Assembly: GCA_018398585.1 (NCBI GenBank)
Contig: JAGTTD010000005.1
Coordinates: 35,528,750-35,592,749 of the forward strand
Direction of reading: 5' to 3'
Source of the DNA: Simmondsia chinensis
Lineage: Eukaryota; Streptophyta; Magnoliopsida; Caryophyllales; Simmondsiaceae
DNA length: 64,000 nucleotides
In this document: positions 33,301-47,200 of the stretch, one piece after another
How the letters are laid out: every line of letters begins with the position of its first letter
Position numbering within the stretch: the first letter of the stretch is position 1
The notes under the pieces: generated by a model
Databases searched by the model: none
What the model was told of the DNA's origin: nothing
What the model saw: only the letters and a program-made list of their open reading frames with translations
Program-made: the position numbers and the translations under genes

Positions 33301-36300
33301 AGAATGTACCCATCCAAGTAGGGACAAGACTATTAGAGCACTTCCATCTCTTCCAAGCTGGAAAGTCTAGTCCAAGTTCCGACTGGTACACCATTGCTTC
33401 AAGGAAGAACTATCTCGCTCAGACCGATAGGAATAGGGCTGAGCGGGGTATGATAACAGTCATCAAGCCAAGGGACCCCAACTGAGCTCGTCAAATCCTC
33501 TGTTGTGGACCGGCCTGAGTTTAAGTAGCATACTCCAAATACTAATACAGAACCTAGAACTGCGTACCCTACTTATGCCCCACGATAGCCCCTAATTCCC
33601 ACTAAGGAAACCCTCAAGTCAATTCTTACACCTTAAGGAAACTTCAAGCTAATCCTAATACAAATCCTTACACATTAAGAAATCCCTTTAACAAGCACCT
33701 CCTCCTATAAATAAGAGCCTCCCCTCATCATCTGGAGGCAAGTCCAAAAGAAAGGAAAGAACAAAGGACTTAAGCTTAATCCTCCTTCCAAAGAACCCAC
33801 TCTCAAAATTCAAAACACTCATCAAGATGGATAGCTCACTCTATTCTCCTTTCTGATATAGAACATTATTCACAGGAGAACATTTCGAATTACTTGATAG
33901 ATAATTTGAGTTCATGAGCATATCAACCATGTCTATCAGCTTATAGCCCTTTCTTTTTTCTGTAAACACAGCAATAAACCACTAATGCATTCAATGATGT
34001 TGGCAGATGCATCATGAATAACAAATATCTCGGCAAAAACTCTTGGGCTCCATTTGGTTTGCTAGAAAACCTTTCCATCTCAATTTTATATTTTTTTTTT
34101 TTTTTTTTGTGCGTAACTTCATAGCAATAACTACAAATAAGGAAAACATTTTTCTCCATCGAGAGAAAAGTGACTTTCCGTCAATGAAAGGGGGAAAAGT
34201 TCTCTTACATCATATGCTTCATTTCAACCTCATTTGGCCAAGCATGAACCTCATACTAAAATCAAATCATTTTTTAGCTAGAAAGACAAAATTTTGAGAA
34301 TCAAATGTGTCTAATTGAAAACACTTTGTGAAGACAAATTTTCTGTAAGGAAAATATTCTCCACTAAAACAGACTGAGCGTTGATGTATCAGTTTTATGA
34401 AAACTTTACCTTCGTTGGGAATCCCGGAGTCCACTGCATTGCATCTTTTGAGATAGGGGCAAGCACCTTAACTGTATGGAGACCTTCAGACCTCCTATAC
34501 GCCAAATGAAATTAATGAGTTATTTAGTTGCAAGTCTTAGACATGAAATAAGATATATGAAATTTATCGCCAAGGTAACCTAAGGTTTGAATATTTAACA
34601 TTCAGGTACCATAAGTTTCAACATATAAATAAGATTCCCTGATGTTGGAAAATGTTGTCGCCTATGTACAATCCGCTGGAATCCCGATGCATTATCATTA
34701 GAATCTTAGCCAATTGTCACTCAAAAGTGCTAATGAGGTACGTGAATACAATTGTATACATGAATTATGTCTGTGTTTTGAGTGAAATTCAATAAATTAC
34801 AACAAAAATTCAAGGGACTGTGATAGCAAATTCCTTTATATTTTCAAAATTATGTGTTAAAAATCATCATGCTTTAATGGAGGATATATACATATTGTTG
34901 GAATCATGTTCCACGTCAATGTTTTCGAGGGCAAATCCACTAAATTTCAACAAAAGTAGCGGATTGGTAAAATTTTAAATTTCAAGTACCCTGAGTGAAA
35001 ATTTTGGATCTATGGTACTTCATTATACATATTGCAACATCGAGTACCTAAGTGATAAAAAACACAACTCAGGATAACGAAGTGATAAAAAACAAAGCTC
35101 GGGTTACCTAAGCAATAAAAAAAACAAAGCTCATGGTACTAGTGATAACAAAACAATGCTCGGGGTACCAAAGTGAGAGAAGAAAAAAGCTCAGGGTACT
35201 GAAGTAATAAATTCTTCAAAATATATAATCAATGGAATTGCATAAAAAGCCCTTCAAAGATTCCCACAATTCTTTATACGAACCGCCTGCTATCCCATAA
35301 TGATTGAACTGATGCTTACCATATATAATCAACTGTTCCAAAAAAGCACCTATGGTAACTAGTTGCCAGCGGCTCCCCATTTGAGTCCCTTGCCCCTGAA
35401 CAATCCTGTAAAGATGACATGAAAGAAAAGCTCATTTCTATAAAGAAAGAAAGAGAAGCTCCGAATCAAAATGAGTGCAGGAATCTCATGCAGTCCGCGG
35501 ATAAGTGAAAAAGGGGATTTGGATAACACGGAATTTAAATATATTTGTACCTTTTAAATTCCCTAGATATTAGATTACCTTTGATGTTTTTATTGGATTC
35601 AAATTAGATTGCGATTATTCAGGATTATACTCTTAAAGATTCTAATTATCTATATTTCCTAGTCATATTAGATTAAGGTTTCTTTATCTTTTCGATTCAG
35701 GGCACCTACACTATAAATAAGACCATTATGCACTATACGAATTGATATTTAAATGAACTGAATCCAAGAGTTCGATAATTGATTTAGAAATTGGTTTTGT
35801 TTTACCTTGTGCTACATCACAATTCCAATGACAGATAAAAATCTTGTCATATCATGCATACTATTAATCAATGAATGAATGAAAAACCCACCTCTACCTC
35901 CGTATATGTGCTTGTAAGCTTCAGAGGGTGTTCAAGAAGGGTACAATCAGCACTGCCTGTGGCAGTTGTTATCTCCATTGGAGTCCAAAGTGACGGATCA
36001 TAACTAGCTTTATCCCTAAATGACGACTCTGATTCAAATCTAGGAGACAAATCCTCCTGAATGTCATCACCTGGAAAACCCAGCACAATAGATTAAGAAA
36101 ATTTTGTTTTGACGGATAAAATTCGTCATCTCATTTTAATGTTTCTTTGTATAACTTCATAGGAACTAACACAAATACAGAAAATAGTTTCCTCAATTGA
36201 GGGAAAATTGACTTCTCCACAATGAAGGGGAAAATGTTCCTTAATGTAAAGGAAAAATGCTTCCGTCATAATTGACATCATATGCTTCACTTCAACCTCA

Positions 36301-38215
36301 ACTTGACCAAGCGTAAACCTTATATAAATTTATAAAATGAAATCAGTTCTTTAGCTAGAAAGACAAATTTTTCAAGAAAAAGAACTCTCAATTGAAAATA
36401 TTTTGTAAACAAAAATTTTCCATAAGAAAAATGTTTTCCATTGAAACAAAAGGAGCCTTAATCCATAGGAGATCCTGCAAGCTCACCAAGATCAGAAGGG
36501 AAACCACCACTGTTGTTGTGCAACTCCGACAAAAAATTATCGGGGTCTTCTCCCAGATTTGCATCACCTTCTGAAGCTTCATCTAGGTCATTGAGCGATA
36601 GGTGCCCAAGTTTATCATTTAAAGACGCATCAAAGTCGCTACTTGTTAAATTCCCCATCGCTTCATCACGGATAAACTTGGAACACTGATCTGTAGAGCT
36701 CCCCTGCGAGTGCAATTCTGCAGATTCTTCAGGAGACTTCTCAGATGGATATTCGTTCACAGTAGAAGCATCCACAGTCTCGTCCACTCTCTCATTCCTG
36801 CAGTCATGGTCAGTCATAGAAGAAGATCCATCTTTGTCACAGCTCACGCTTTTTTTTTCAGATATGCATTCTTTCTCAAATGGTCCTTTTTCTGCTGAAC
36901 CCGAGTTGATCTCAATATTTTCAGATCCCGCAGAAGAAAAACATCCAGTAATTTTGTCATTCTCATTAACTGATTGATCGGTGATGGCGATACTATCCGC
37001 TGGAGGCGTATCTTCTGAGATCCTTTTTGGGTTATTTTGCTTCTTGTCATCAACAAGGACATCAGCTGATGTAGTGTTAGCATTGCTATTCTCAGCAACT
37101 GCAGAATGTAGAACTCTATCGGCAACCAATTGTACCCTACAAGAATATGCAAATCTTTAGACTCCATTTGGGTCAACAGAAAATTTTTCATCACACAAAA
37201 AATTTAATAAAAAATAGTCCTCTTTAAAACGATTGGTTTTCCTAGATAAAGAAAATAGTTTCATTCTGTAAATTCATATGAGCTTCACACTTAGCCAAGT
37301 TAAGCTTGCAGTGAAGTATATGACGTGAAAATTACATCTGAAAATGTTTTTTTTCCCTCCGTGAAGAAAAATTTTCTCCCCTTTCATTGAAGGAAAGTCA
37401 ATTTCCCCTCGGTGGAGGAAAACAACTTCCATATTTGTGATCGTCTATTAAATTACACAAAGAAACAACAGAATTGAGAAGGAAAAAGGTGTCAAACAAA
37501 TGGAGCCTTAATTTCCATATTTTAGGCCACTACAAAAAATACCAACAAAAGATTGTGATTTTAACTCTAAAAAGTGGTATAGACCTGGGATTAGGGCTCT
37601 TTTGGCTAGGTGAAGGATGAATCTCTGCAGAAGCTTGCCCTGACACCTTATCTCGGTCTATATCAGAAATATCTAGCTGTAAAATGGTGCACCTATCGCT
37701 TAATAATCATCAACTATGCAAAGCACTCACTATTACAACCAATTTCTAAGGAGAGGAGAACTTTACCTTCTGTTCTGAGATGAAGTTATACAATGGACTC
37801 TGCCATGGGGAAGCAATCGAAAGCGTTATTATCAAATTGCAACGAAATACATAAATTGCACAAGACAAGAACCGAATACAAAGGAATATGGTACTCTGCC
37901 ATCTAAGTTTCCTAGCAGCAACGAAACTAATTAGATTGTTGTACCTTGGGGACACAATTAAAATCTCCGCAGATCACAACTGGTGCATCATCCCAAATCT
38001 TTGAAACTGCTTCAGCACTATTAAGGAGTAACCTAACCTACATGAAGAATGCATAAAATGCCAATCTAGTCAGGTAAGTTCTCTGCGCCCAGTGGCCCCA
38101 GGCATAGAGTGCCCAGGGAAAGTGATGCAGCATGCAAGATAGGATCTAATAATTTTAGAAGATATAATATTTTGAGTTATTTTTTTAAGTCATGTTTTAT
38201 TCACTGATTTACCCC

Positions 38216-38246
<31 letters not shown>

Positions 38247-41200
38247 GTAATGTTTTATTAGATTTGGTACATTAAGATAGGTTCTCTTAGTTATTTTTAT
38301 CATAGTTAATAGGTTAACTAAGTTATCTTTATTTAAGGGGAGTAGTTTACCGATCCATTTAGTATCTATCTGCTTAAAAGGAAAGGAAAGGAACATACCC
38401 AGTGCCTCAAGGGCTCCCGCCTACGCGAGTCTGGGGGGGGCGGATGTATGCAACCTTCCCCCTTCAGGGTGTTAACCTGAAGAGAGGCTGTTTCCCAGTG
38501 CCCCCAACCTGAGGGTGAGAACAATCCGGTGACAGCGTGTTGGTGCCCTCTTTGGTAGTATCTATCTGCTTAGTTATCCATTATTATCTTAGGGACTAGT
38601 AATTTACTTATAAATATAGCTTCATAATTCATTATTTTTAGTTTTTGGGATAAATACTATCAAGTTCAGTTTCTTTGGTAACAAATTGTGCTACATCAGA
38701 AAGAGCTTAAACACCATCAGCCAAATTATCTTCCCATAGCAATGTGTTATGTAAAATATCAACCAGAAACGAACCAACATAATAACCACACACGGGCTTA
38801 GAAACAATCTTCAGATAAACAAACACATTACACTGCTTCATTAAGAGGACACTACAGCAAAAGAATATGTAAATATACTCACCTCAACCTGTGCAACCAC
38901 CACCACCCAGTGCCTAAAATGGGCTCCCGCCAAGGCGGGGTATTGGAAGGGTAAGATGTAAACAGCCTTACCCTATAGGGTGCTACTCTGTAAAGAGACT
39001 TTTTCCGAAACGGCCCCCAACCTCAGTCACATTAACCAATGCATCACAGAAAAATAGAGATAATACCTGGCCAAGCTTAATTTCTCCTCTTTTCGGATTG
39101 TAAAGCACATGGATGTTACATACAACCACCCTATTCGGACGTGCTGAGCTGCAGATACAAATATATTTCCGGCTCAACTATAAGTTTAAAACACAGCATA
39201 AATAATTCGTGTTCTCATCAATACTGCATCAACTGTTCATGTTGTCATCATTATCCCAGAGCCAAAGACGACCCCAAGCATTGCTTGGGGGCCCTTTGTA
39301 ATATTAGTCATACTTTAGTTTGCTTCTACAACATATCTCTATTCATAGTTGGAGAAATAACCACCTATTTATAAATACATTATAAATATATATGTACATG
39401 TATAACATAAAGGACCCATATATTTGATGAATACTATAATATAAAGTTGATTATTCAAAGTGAGCTTAGCTAGCTTGGATGCCTCAGTTACTAAAAAAGG
39501 GCCCGTTGATTAAATTGCTTTGGGCCCCTACTTTCTCTAGACCAGTTCTGCATTATCCTAAAGTTTTCATGTGTCTACAGTCAAAACCTCCTACTTCCAT
39601 GCATCACTTCCTATGGCAAGAATGTAATCCAATTCTTCACAAGTATGGATAGAACAGAATCAGTAATTGACAACATTCCAAATAATTGTTAATCTGAAGG
39701 CAAGAATTGAGAAGGCATTACCTTGCTGACAACATTGACTGGATTTCTGTCTCATTTGGAGTCAACGACTACACAATAAGAATCGTAAGTAAGATACTAC
39801 AACAAATGTCCATAACGCCAGAGATAACAAAATTGCAGTCATGGGAAAGCAGTTTTATTCCTTTAAGTTGACATCTCAAATTTCCCTATAATTGGTTCAG
39901 ATAAAAAGTTGGAGGAACTGTCACCTCTAACACACATATCTGAGCCACATTGTCTCGCAGTCCAAGTTTATTGAATTCAATGCACTCCTCATGCACCAAC
40001 TTGAATCTGATGGAAGATTTTTTGTAGTCTCATCAGAATATTCTATATTTACAATCACATTCTATATTTACAATCACAGGAAAGAAAATGCAGCTTAATA
40101 GCAAACTTAGAATCAAAATTTGAAGAGCGAGTCTAAAAAGAATCAAAATCCAAACCTATGACTTAAACATTAGCAAATGCATTACATGATAGCCATCAAT
40201 ATTTAGCAGAGAAGGAACAAGAAGAAGCGCTAAAGTAAACACCAAAACCCCCAGTTTAGTGATGTCTGCTTCAGGGGTCAGGAACAAATAGAAAAAGCAT
40301 ATATTACCTTGATGTTCGCCAAAAGATTGCACATCCATCAATCGGGTTCCCAGTTCGCATCTATGAGTTGGGAAAATTCATTATTAGGATATCATAAGTA
40401 TAGCAGAACTAAATTAATACCAAAAGTGCTCTACTTAGCAGACGTGTTGAACTAAACATACATTATAAGCCATATAAGACTGAGATCCCAACTATCTGAG
40501 AATATCCTGCACAAGACAGTACGACCCTAACAATCTGAATTGATTTCCTCAATGCAATTCTTTCCTTTCACCGTGCATAAAATAAGACGAAAGATAGTTG
40601 AAAAGGTTCTAAAGCTCAGAAGCTCTTGTTCAAAACAGTCCTAGAAAAATGTCAGAATGCTCCTCCCACCAGTCACCGGCGACACAGCAAACAAGAAACA
40701 AGAAGAATGGAATTGACAGCAAAGATAACACTGATTGCAGTTGGTGGTGATAATCTCTCAAAGAAATTTTGTCTGGCTCGTAATTTCACATCATGGCTTC
40801 AACAACATTTCATAAAATTACCCTTTTGCTACGTTTAGTATCATACAAAGACTTCAAAATTCCAACAGCATTACAACTGGCGAACAGAAACTCAGGGATC
40901 AATCGTCAACAGACATGTATCAAGTAAGCACTAAAAAAAGATACATTTTCTTGGAAGAAAACATTTGAATGTAATAATATGAGCTATTATACAACAATAA
41001 CAGCCAAGTGCCTCAAAGAGGCTCCAACCAAGGCTAGTCTAGGAGGGTAAGACATACACAGCATTACCCCTACAGAATGCTACCCTATAGAGAGTTGTTT
41101 TCGAATGGCCACCAAACCTAAAAGGAACCCTACTCAAGTCAAATGAAAACAAGCATATCTAATACAAACAGGCAAACAAGCACTATTCAAGTCAAATAAA

Positions 41201-44200
41201 GCAGCAAAAATAACGGACATGCAAGCCTACAGCCGCTATGGACGAGCATCGATGTGCTTCTCTCTCCTAACAGTTGGGTCAATCACACGTACTTTTAATT
41301 GCCACTTAACTCTAGCTAAGGCCATTTCTTCAATAGAACGTCAGTCCTAAAATCCTAGCCAAACATACAATAAGGCATAATAGGAAATTTCAATTATCGA
41401 CTCCATATATAGACATGCCTGAGTCAAATACAAAATGTTTTACGCAGTATCACCTTCCAAATGCCACTATATCCACGTAGCTTTAACTCCTCTTGTAAGT
41501 CATTAAACTTGTCAACCTCCTGGAAAACAGAATAGAAAGCTGCAGTCAATGTCAGAGATAGCAACCCTAAATTAGAAAAACATAGCTTCAAGCTATCCTA
41601 TGATCACTCAAAGAAAACCAATGTTGATGCATAAGATAGCCTCCATAGAACTGTAGATTACAGCAGTGTCCTAGTAGACGTGGTATCAAAACACGGTTTA
41701 CAATCGCCAATGTTGTGGAAGTAGGTGCTGCTGTCTCCCATTATGTTCACAAAATTTTGAATGAAAAAGTCATGCAATCATTAGTTATGATACTCTTTTA
41801 ATACTTTATTATCATGTTATGTTATAAACATGTTATAACAAATAAAATCCAATCCATATGCATTATAGACGCCACTATAAAAGTATTGTTATGTAATAGT
41901 CAATTGCGTAATGACCTGCTAAAAATCCGCTACGTAATAGCCTTTATCAGATTCCATACTAGCAGGTATTCAAAGAAACTCTGGCCGGCTGAAAAAAGGG
42001 TAGAGAAAGGAAATTCGTGAATTCTCTATACCATGTTCCAAGCATCTAATTAGTGACGGCTGCTAACAAGCGTGCTGATTATTGTCAGTGGCTACAGTTA
42101 AGAAAATGGCCAATTCCATGAAGAGGACCCCGTTCGCCATACAAGGCTCGGTTTAATTGGCCCCTAAAGCGGAAAGGAATTGTCAGGCTCGTTTAACACA
42201 GTGGCGAATTTCTACTGCAATTATAAACATATTTGGATGGGGGGAAAAAGAAACAAAGAAACATGTGGTTTCAGCTATTAGCACAAGAAAAAAAGCAAGC
42301 GGTGCAAACATTGAAAAGGCCTAATCACTCGTACAAAGAATGCTTTGCCCTCAAAATTTAACTCGCATCAGATCATAAGAAAAAGCATCACAGTCTCTAA
42401 CAACTCAAAAGGAATAACCTGAAAGCACATAATATCTGGAGACCACAATCCAAGCTCAAAAGTTATGCTCCTCTTTCGCCACTCCCAATCCATAAACTTG
42501 TATGGAATGTGAAAATAAAGCTTCCGATGGCTGCTAGCGAGGTAGTCAGCAAGTATATTATATGAGAGAACCACAAATCGCTCTGCCAATTTCAATTAGT
42601 AAAGCAAGGTTACATTTACTAGTAAAGTTGACTAAATACATCCAGCTCAACTGCTGACTGTGGCGGCCAAGAGCTTATTTCATTTATTACAACAACAACA
42701 AACCCAATGGCCCAAGGGCTCCCGCATAAGAGTGGGAGGAGAAAAGGGGCCTTACCCCTTAAGGGTGCGATCCTAAAGGGAGGCTATGTCTGAGGGCCTC
42801 CAACCTGAGAGACATGAAAGCATGAGAGCATAAAAGCATAAAAGCAAAGACACGGAACAAGGCAAGCACAACAAGAGCATAAAACAACGAAAAAGCAAAT
42901 AGGCAAATAAAACACCTAGCTATATCAAATACACCAAAGAGGCAGTCACATAAGCCTGGGAACACTAGTGTTAGCAAGAATATGCTCTTGTATTCTAAGC
43001 CGCTATATCAGCTACCCTTATGCTAGCCCTCCACTGAGCTCTATCTAAGGCCATCTCCTCGCATAGGTCTAGGTGGGTTAGGTTGTGTTAGATCGTCTCC
43101 AACCATCTCTTCTTTAGCCTGCCTCTTCCTCTCCTTCCGAACATATATGGAGTTGTTCGCATCTCCTTACCGGAGCAATGGTCGATCTCCTCCTAACATG
43201 CCCAAACCACCTCAAACGTTGCTCCCTCAATTTATCCTCGATCCGGCCACGCCCAATTTGCCTCTTATGATGTCGTTCCTAGTCCTGTCCATCCTTTTGT
43301 GTCCACACATCCACCGCAGCATCCTCATCTTCGCCACCTTCATCTTCCGTGAATGATGTCGTTTCATTGGCTAACACCCCGCACCCTATAACATAGCCGG
43401 TCTCACTACCGTCTTATAGTATTTTCCCTTTAACTTTAATGGGAACTTTCTATACAAAGTACCGCAGAGGCCATCCTCCATTTATGCCAACCTACTTTAA
43501 ATAAGTTGTTCGCCTCCTCGTCAACTTCGCCGTTCTGTTGTACCAAGGACCCCAAATATCTGAAACACTCCTTTCTCGGTATGGTCTGCAATCCAGTCTT
43601 GGCGTTTTTTATGCTAGGCCTGGTGCAAGTACTGAACTTGAGTTCCAATTTCATTTACAACAAGAAAAACAAAATAAAATAACCATAGGGCCTCTTCTTT
43701 TGTACATTACTATTATCTCTTTTATGACACCGCTAATATCACAATGCAATGAAAATAGCCCCATGGATCTCTTAACCTCAATGGAATGATGGTGTCCAAC
43801 CTGGGAGAAAATCCTTCCAAAGAGCTTGTTTAATGATATAGAAAAGCAATGCCTTAACTTTATCCCTAAATAAACAGTGCCTCAGATGCATTTTTCCAAC
43901 TGCTGTCACCAAAAAGTGAAGATTGGATAGAAACATCATGTCACTTTGTCAATGTGAATTACCTGAACGAGAAAGAAGAGAGGGGAATATAATGCAGAGG
44001 TACAAAACACTCGGTTTACAAAAACATAAAACAAACTTATTTAGAAAAAATAGAAAATGCAGGACTAGAGGATAGAAGTTCTCCAATAGAATGACCACTA
44101 AAACACATACACAATTGTACAAAAGTAACATCAAACCAGCTTATGTCTGTGTATGTAAGGCAAAGAAATTCCACAAAAGCACCAGCTTCTCAAGTCTAAG

Positions 44201-47200
44201 GGGATGCCAAATTTTTAGATCCTTCAAACTAGTGGTGGCCACCGGGCCAGGCCTCGGGCCAATTTTTGGTTCGCATTTTAGTTATTTAATTTGCATTACG
44301 ACTTGCATTTTATAAATACTAATCACTTATACTAATATGGCACACAACTCTTCATCATCCTCTGGAGCCGGTCATGCTAGTTCTACCTCTTCTCGGCCAC
44401 CCAGAATCCCTCAAAGGAGTAGAATTGTCTGACTTAATACTGAAGAACGAGCTTTTATACAACCAGACCCATCACCCCCATACACTGATGATAGCATAAA
44501 TTATGACTTTTCACAACAACAAGATTATCATGAGTCATGTGGTGGTGGAGTTGGAGACTCACAAACTGATGAGGAACCCACGCCCACCACCAAAGCCCAG
44601 CCTGAAACTAGTACCAATGCTAGTAGGCGTACAACTAGTGGGATATGGAAGCACTTTACCCTTAATAAGACAACTAATAAAGCAACTTGTAAATTATGTG
44701 ACCCAGCTAGGGATTTTAGCCATCAACCTGGCAGTGGGACGAGCACATTAAACAGACATATACTTAGGTGCCACCCCGAGCAATACCCAGATAAGAGCCA
44801 ACAACGTCTAGTACAGCAAGTGACCGGTGCACTTACTAATTTTAGGTTCTCTCAAGAGAGCAACCGAAAGGGGCTAGCTAAATATATAATTTTGAGTGAA
44901 AGGCCTTTTAATACCGGGGAAGACCCAAATTTCGTCAACTACCTCCAACGAAATGTGAACCCCGCCATTGTGAGGATTCCTCGGAACACCGTAAAGCGGG
45001 ACGCTTTTACGTTGTACCACGGGATGAAAGCTGGGGTCTTAACACTTTTTGCGACGAACACGAGCATGTTCTCGTTGACGTCGGACGTATGGACGTCGAA
45101 ACCCGGCCAACCTTATATGTGCATAATGGCACACTGGACCGATGAATCCTTCATCCTCCAAAAGAGGATAATTCATTTTGGACTTTTAGATTGCCCCCAC
45201 ACTGCCGAGGTAATTAAGGGTGCGATTATGTCGGCAGTCCGCGACTGGGGCATAGAGCGACGTATTTTCAGTATTACGTTCGGCAACGCTACCAATAACA
45301 CTGTATCTGTTACACATTTAATTAGGCAAATGAGACCCATGTTAGGTGGGAAGTGTTTCCATATTCGTTGCATTTGTCACATTTTGCATTTAATGGTAAT
45401 GGATGGTTTAGATCTTATAAAAGTATCCCTTACCAACTTAAGATCCGTAATAATATCTATTAAATCATCCAGCACTAGAAAAAGAAGATTTAGAAATTTA
45501 TGTAGATTGCATAACATAGAATATAAACAATTCAAATTAGACTCCCAAACTAGGTGGTCGTCTATGGTAGAAATGTTAGAGCGCATTCTACCATACAAAG
45601 ATGTTCTGATGAAATTCGCCCAGGAAAATCGTACAGAATGGAGCGATTACAACTTGGCCGGTATAAATTGGGAGACAATAGATCAAATTTGTAACTTTTT
45701 TAGCATGTTTAAAGAGGCAACGACATTTTTTTCAGGTTGCTACTATCCGACTATGCCTCAAGCAATATCAAGATTGCTTGATATTTTCAATAGGATGGTG
45801 GGGAATGAATCCAACCCCATTTTGTTCGAATCGATTAAGGCAATAAAAGAAAAGTTTGCCAAATATTATTCTAAACTACCTCTTGCATACTGCTTGGCAA
45901 CTATTTTAGACCCTCGATGTAAACGCAGGGATTTAAACTTGTTTTGCCAACATTTTTTCAAATATTTGCATCCTAGTCTTAATATAGACACTTTCATTGC
46001 CGATGTCGATAACAATTTGCATAGTTTATTTTCTCAATATTCCCGTAAATTAAGGTCCAATAATCCTAGTACTGCTGCAGTAGGATCTTCCACATCTAGT
46101 GGAAGTAGTTCACACACGCCATATTCGTGGAAACTGTTGGAGCAATTTACGCCCACAGTAGCCCCCACGTCATGTGACTAGCTAGATTATTATTTGCGGA
46201 CACCGTTGGTGCATATTTTTGGGCCATCGGCCAACCCGCATTTTGACCTTTTACAATAGTGGAACACAAACCAAACCCAGTATCCCGTGCTTTCCACGAT
46301 GGCACATGATATACTAAGTTGTCCGGTGTCTTCAGCAGCATCGGAGTGTGCTTTCAGTTTTGGTGGCAGGTTGCTTGGAACGAAGAGGGCGAAGCTATCC
46401 CCGTCAAGCTTGGAGATGTCCGTGTGCTTGAAGGATTGGCTGCTAGCTGAGGCAAGAGATCAACAGAGAATGAAGCTGGATTCATCGAGCAATGAAGAAG
46501 ACGACCGCACAACTGATACGTCAAATGATGGCGTAGAAACCCCCCTAGGTGACTAATATCAACACTTTTGTATGTCAATTATTTCCTTTTAAATATTTAC
46601 GTCAAAAGACGACCGCACCCCCCATATGTCAAACTTTGTATTTTTTGATAAACAAATTTGTACTTTTAAATATTAGGCCCCAACTGCATTGTATTTGTAC
46701 TTGTATTTGTTACGTTATTTATTTACCATTATTTTTTTTATAAGATATTTACCATTATTTATTGTATATTTTATTTTATTACATATATTTAGCACTATTT
46801 TTTTTAACATGTATATTTAGCATTATTAGTGCTTGAAAAAAAATTTATTTGTATCTCATATTATTTATCAATGAATTACTATAATTTTAGTACAAAACGA
46901 CTTTGTATTATTTAAATTTTTTTTTTATTTCTGTAAAAAAAGCGGGCCCGGCCCGCCTGCACTGTAGCGGGCCCGGCCCGGCCCCTAGCCACCACTACTT
47001 CAAACGGCAGGGCAAAGTGAAAAGGCAGAATAGAGATTAACCACATAATTAGATTAGACGATTAAAAAGGAATTAACGTGTGTATGAGAATAGCTGCAGC
47101 TTTGTTAACATATTGTATTTTTTTGCCTACATTTACATCAGGATAAACCTGGACACGTGAAAAATATAAAAACACATAGTCCTGCTGACCAAGATAGCTT

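Larger units (their letters stand above)
27421..34409 (-). other. CCR4-6 intron 15 (7.0 kb), transposon-filled
   Basis: Exon 15 ends ACG AAG/GTAAAG and exon 16 starts after GGGCTTCAG with AAA TGG GGA AGT GAT CAC, joining TK to KWGSDH. The intron holds a poly(A) run (27511-27533), a TIR element, two inverted copies of an unknown element, an F-box fragment, an LTR-like segment and a MITE. The catalytic His lies beyond it, so correct removal is essential. Confidence 0.85.

Noticed and set aside
44503..44751. 82-codon plus-strand frame in the second hAT element
   Set aside because: It is in a different frame from the transposase, whose BED finger occupies the same bases.
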